NCBI GenBank assembly: GCA_018657065.1
Contig: JABHXU010000025.1
Span: forward strand, 1 to 64,000
Length of the DNA: 64,000 nucleotides
Direction: 5' to 3'
DNA from: an archaeon
GTDB taxonomy: Archaea; Nanobdellota; Nanobdellia; Woesearchaeales; GW2011-AR15
Shown piece after piece: positions 63,347-64,000 of the stretch. The translations under genes were made by a program, and so were the position numbers. Positions within the stretch are counted from its first letter, which is position 1. Each line of letters begins with the position of its first letter. The notes beneath the pieces were generated by a model. That model did no database searches. It was not told the DNA's origin and worked only from the letters and a program-made list of their open reading frames with translations.

Positions 63347-63745
63347 ATGGCTGGAACAAAATTAGTTCATGTTGGAAGTTTAAAAAAAGGTAATTATATT
63401 GTTATGGATGGGCAAGCAAGTGTAATTAAAGATTTGCAAGTATCAAGACCAGGAAAGCACGGTCACGCGAAAATAAGAGTAGAAGCAGTAGGTATTATGG
63501 ATGGCAAAAAAAGACAAATAGTTATGCCAGGACACGATAATGTTGAAACTCCAATTATAGATAAATTAAATGCACAAGTTCTTTCAATAAGTGGCGACAC
63601 AGCAAATGTTATGGATATGGAAAGTTACGAAACATTTGATATGAAAATTCCAGAAGATTTATTAGACAAAGTTAAGGATGGAGTTACAGTGTTATACTGG
63701 GATATTCTTGGCGACAAAGTAATTAAACAAATTAAAGGAGATTAG
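63347..63745 (+). CDS. eif5A: Translation initiation factor aIF5A
   Basis: 132 aa. SH3-like N-domain with the exposed loop SRPGKHGHAK (about 32-41), whose Lys36 is the site of hypusine or deoxyhypusine; OB-fold C-domain. It helps ribosomes past difficult sequences and in termination. It starts a translation operon with eL40 (5-base gap; stop TAG followed by TAA). The deoxyhypusine synthase gene is not in the window. Confidence 0.95.
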   Translation: MAGTKLVHVGSLKKGNYIVMDGQASVIKDLQVSRPGKHGHAKIRVEAVGIMDGKKRQIVMPGHDNVETPIIDKLNAQVLSISGDTANVMDMESYETFDMKIPEDLLDKVKDGVTVLYWDILGDKVIKQIKGD

Positions 63746-63749
63746 TAAT

Positions 63750-63911
63750 ATGGTTAAATTCCCAGAAGCAGATAATAGATTGTTTAAAAGAGTTTTTGTA
63801 TGCAGAAAATGCAAGTCAAAAACAAAAACATCTAACCTAAAGGTATTGGCAGGAAAAGTCACATGCAAAGGATGTGGTGGACACGCATTTAGACCTCTTA
63901 GGAAAAAATGA
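63750..63911 (+). CDS. rpl40e: Ribosomal protein eL40
   Basis: 53 aa, short. It begins with the family pattern KFPEADNRLFKRVFVCRKC and has the two zinc-binding pairs CRKC (18-21) and CKGC (39-42), followed by FRPLRKK. The GGAG Shine-Dalgarno lies in the end of the aIF5A gene. The stop overlaps the start of the next gene (ATGA). Confidence 0.9.
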   Translation: MVKFPEADNRLFKRVFVCRKCKSKTKTSNLKVLAGKVTCKGCGGHAFRPLRKK

Positions 63912-64000
63912 TTTCTTTTCTAATTTTAAAAGAATATCAATGGACATTGCTATTCTATAGTGCTATAATGCTTATTATCTATCTAAATAAAGAAAAACTA
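63908..64000 (+). CDS. N-terminal part of a membrane protein (truncated by window end)
   Basis: ATG overlapping the eL40 stop (ATGA) opens 31 codons to the window edge without a stop. The visible part has one hydrophobic helix (about 12-25, LLFYSAIMLIIYL) after a short N-terminus. The overlap argues for coupled translation in the aIF5A operon. Too little is visible to name it. Confidence 0.5.
   Translation, partial: MISFLILKEYQWTLLFYSAIMLIIYLNKEKL

Overview
The window is archaeal chromosome from an AT-rich (roughly 30% GC by eye) small-genome lineage. Archaeal information-processing genes place it: TFB, aRF1, aIF5A, ribosomal protein eL40, family-B DNA polymerase, ABCE1/RLI, Sec61-beta and Bud32. 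CDP-archaeol synthase and archaetidylserine genes, TATA-box promoters at about -26 and leaderless starts agree. The many giant Cys-rich or Asn-rich surface proteins, the very short intergenic gaps and the low GC suggest a DPANN archaeon of Woesearchaeota/Pacearchaeota type; that assignment is inference, since no rRNA or tRNA gene is visible.

Layout. 1-8.7 kb: Sec61-beta, a CDP-alcohol phosphotransferase fused to DUF192, a GyrI-like protein, an RNase H-like nuclease, a site-2 protease, a lipoprotein, a secreted acidic coiled-coil protein, a dehydrogenase/alpha-oxoamine synthase pair and a YchF-like GTPase. 8.7-22.1 kb (minus strand): a translationally coupled four-gene operon of a tandem-HTH DNA-binding protein, a 671-aa Asn-rich surface protein, a 3233-aa Cys-rich surface protein and a membrane-anchored beta-sandwich protein. 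Its 460-base upstream region holds a TATA box, a 31-codon ORF with a strong Shine-Dalgarno, a GC-rich hairpin and an array of repeated AT-rich sites. 22.6-30.9 kb: a 7-TM/winged-helix pair, exonuclease III, a HAD phosphatase, an Lrp regulator, S-adenosylhomocysteinase, a TrmB-like regulator and MazG/NUDIX housekeeping enzymes. 30.9-38.3 kb: a 1051-aa Cys-rich surface protein with an apparently dead Hint domain, PolB and ABCE1. 38-46 kb: membrane proteins, slipin, DUF58/VWA pair, radical SAM, acyltransferase and glycosyltransferase. 46.3-48.8 kb: a polar-lipid set (PssA-like, decarboxylase, CarS). 49-57.5 kb: transporters, KEOPS kinase Bud32, phosphoglycerate kinase, AmmeMemoRadiSam radical SAM enzyme, hemolysin III, thioredoxin. 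57.6-60.2 kb: three paralogous membrane proteins, the third a pseudogene. 60.2-64 kb: TFB, aRF1, SprT-like protease, aIF5A, eL40 and a truncated membrane ORF.

The strongest candidate for an undescribed system is the tandem-HTH/giant-surface-protein operon with its elaborate leader (22.6 to 8.7 kb): gene overlaps, repeated operator-like sites and a structured 5' region suggest one regulated unit for building a cell-surface structure. Other oddities are an ABCE1 lacking about half of its Fe-S cysteines, an aRF1 with NIKD instead of NIKS, an inactivated Hint domain, and a structured TFB leader.
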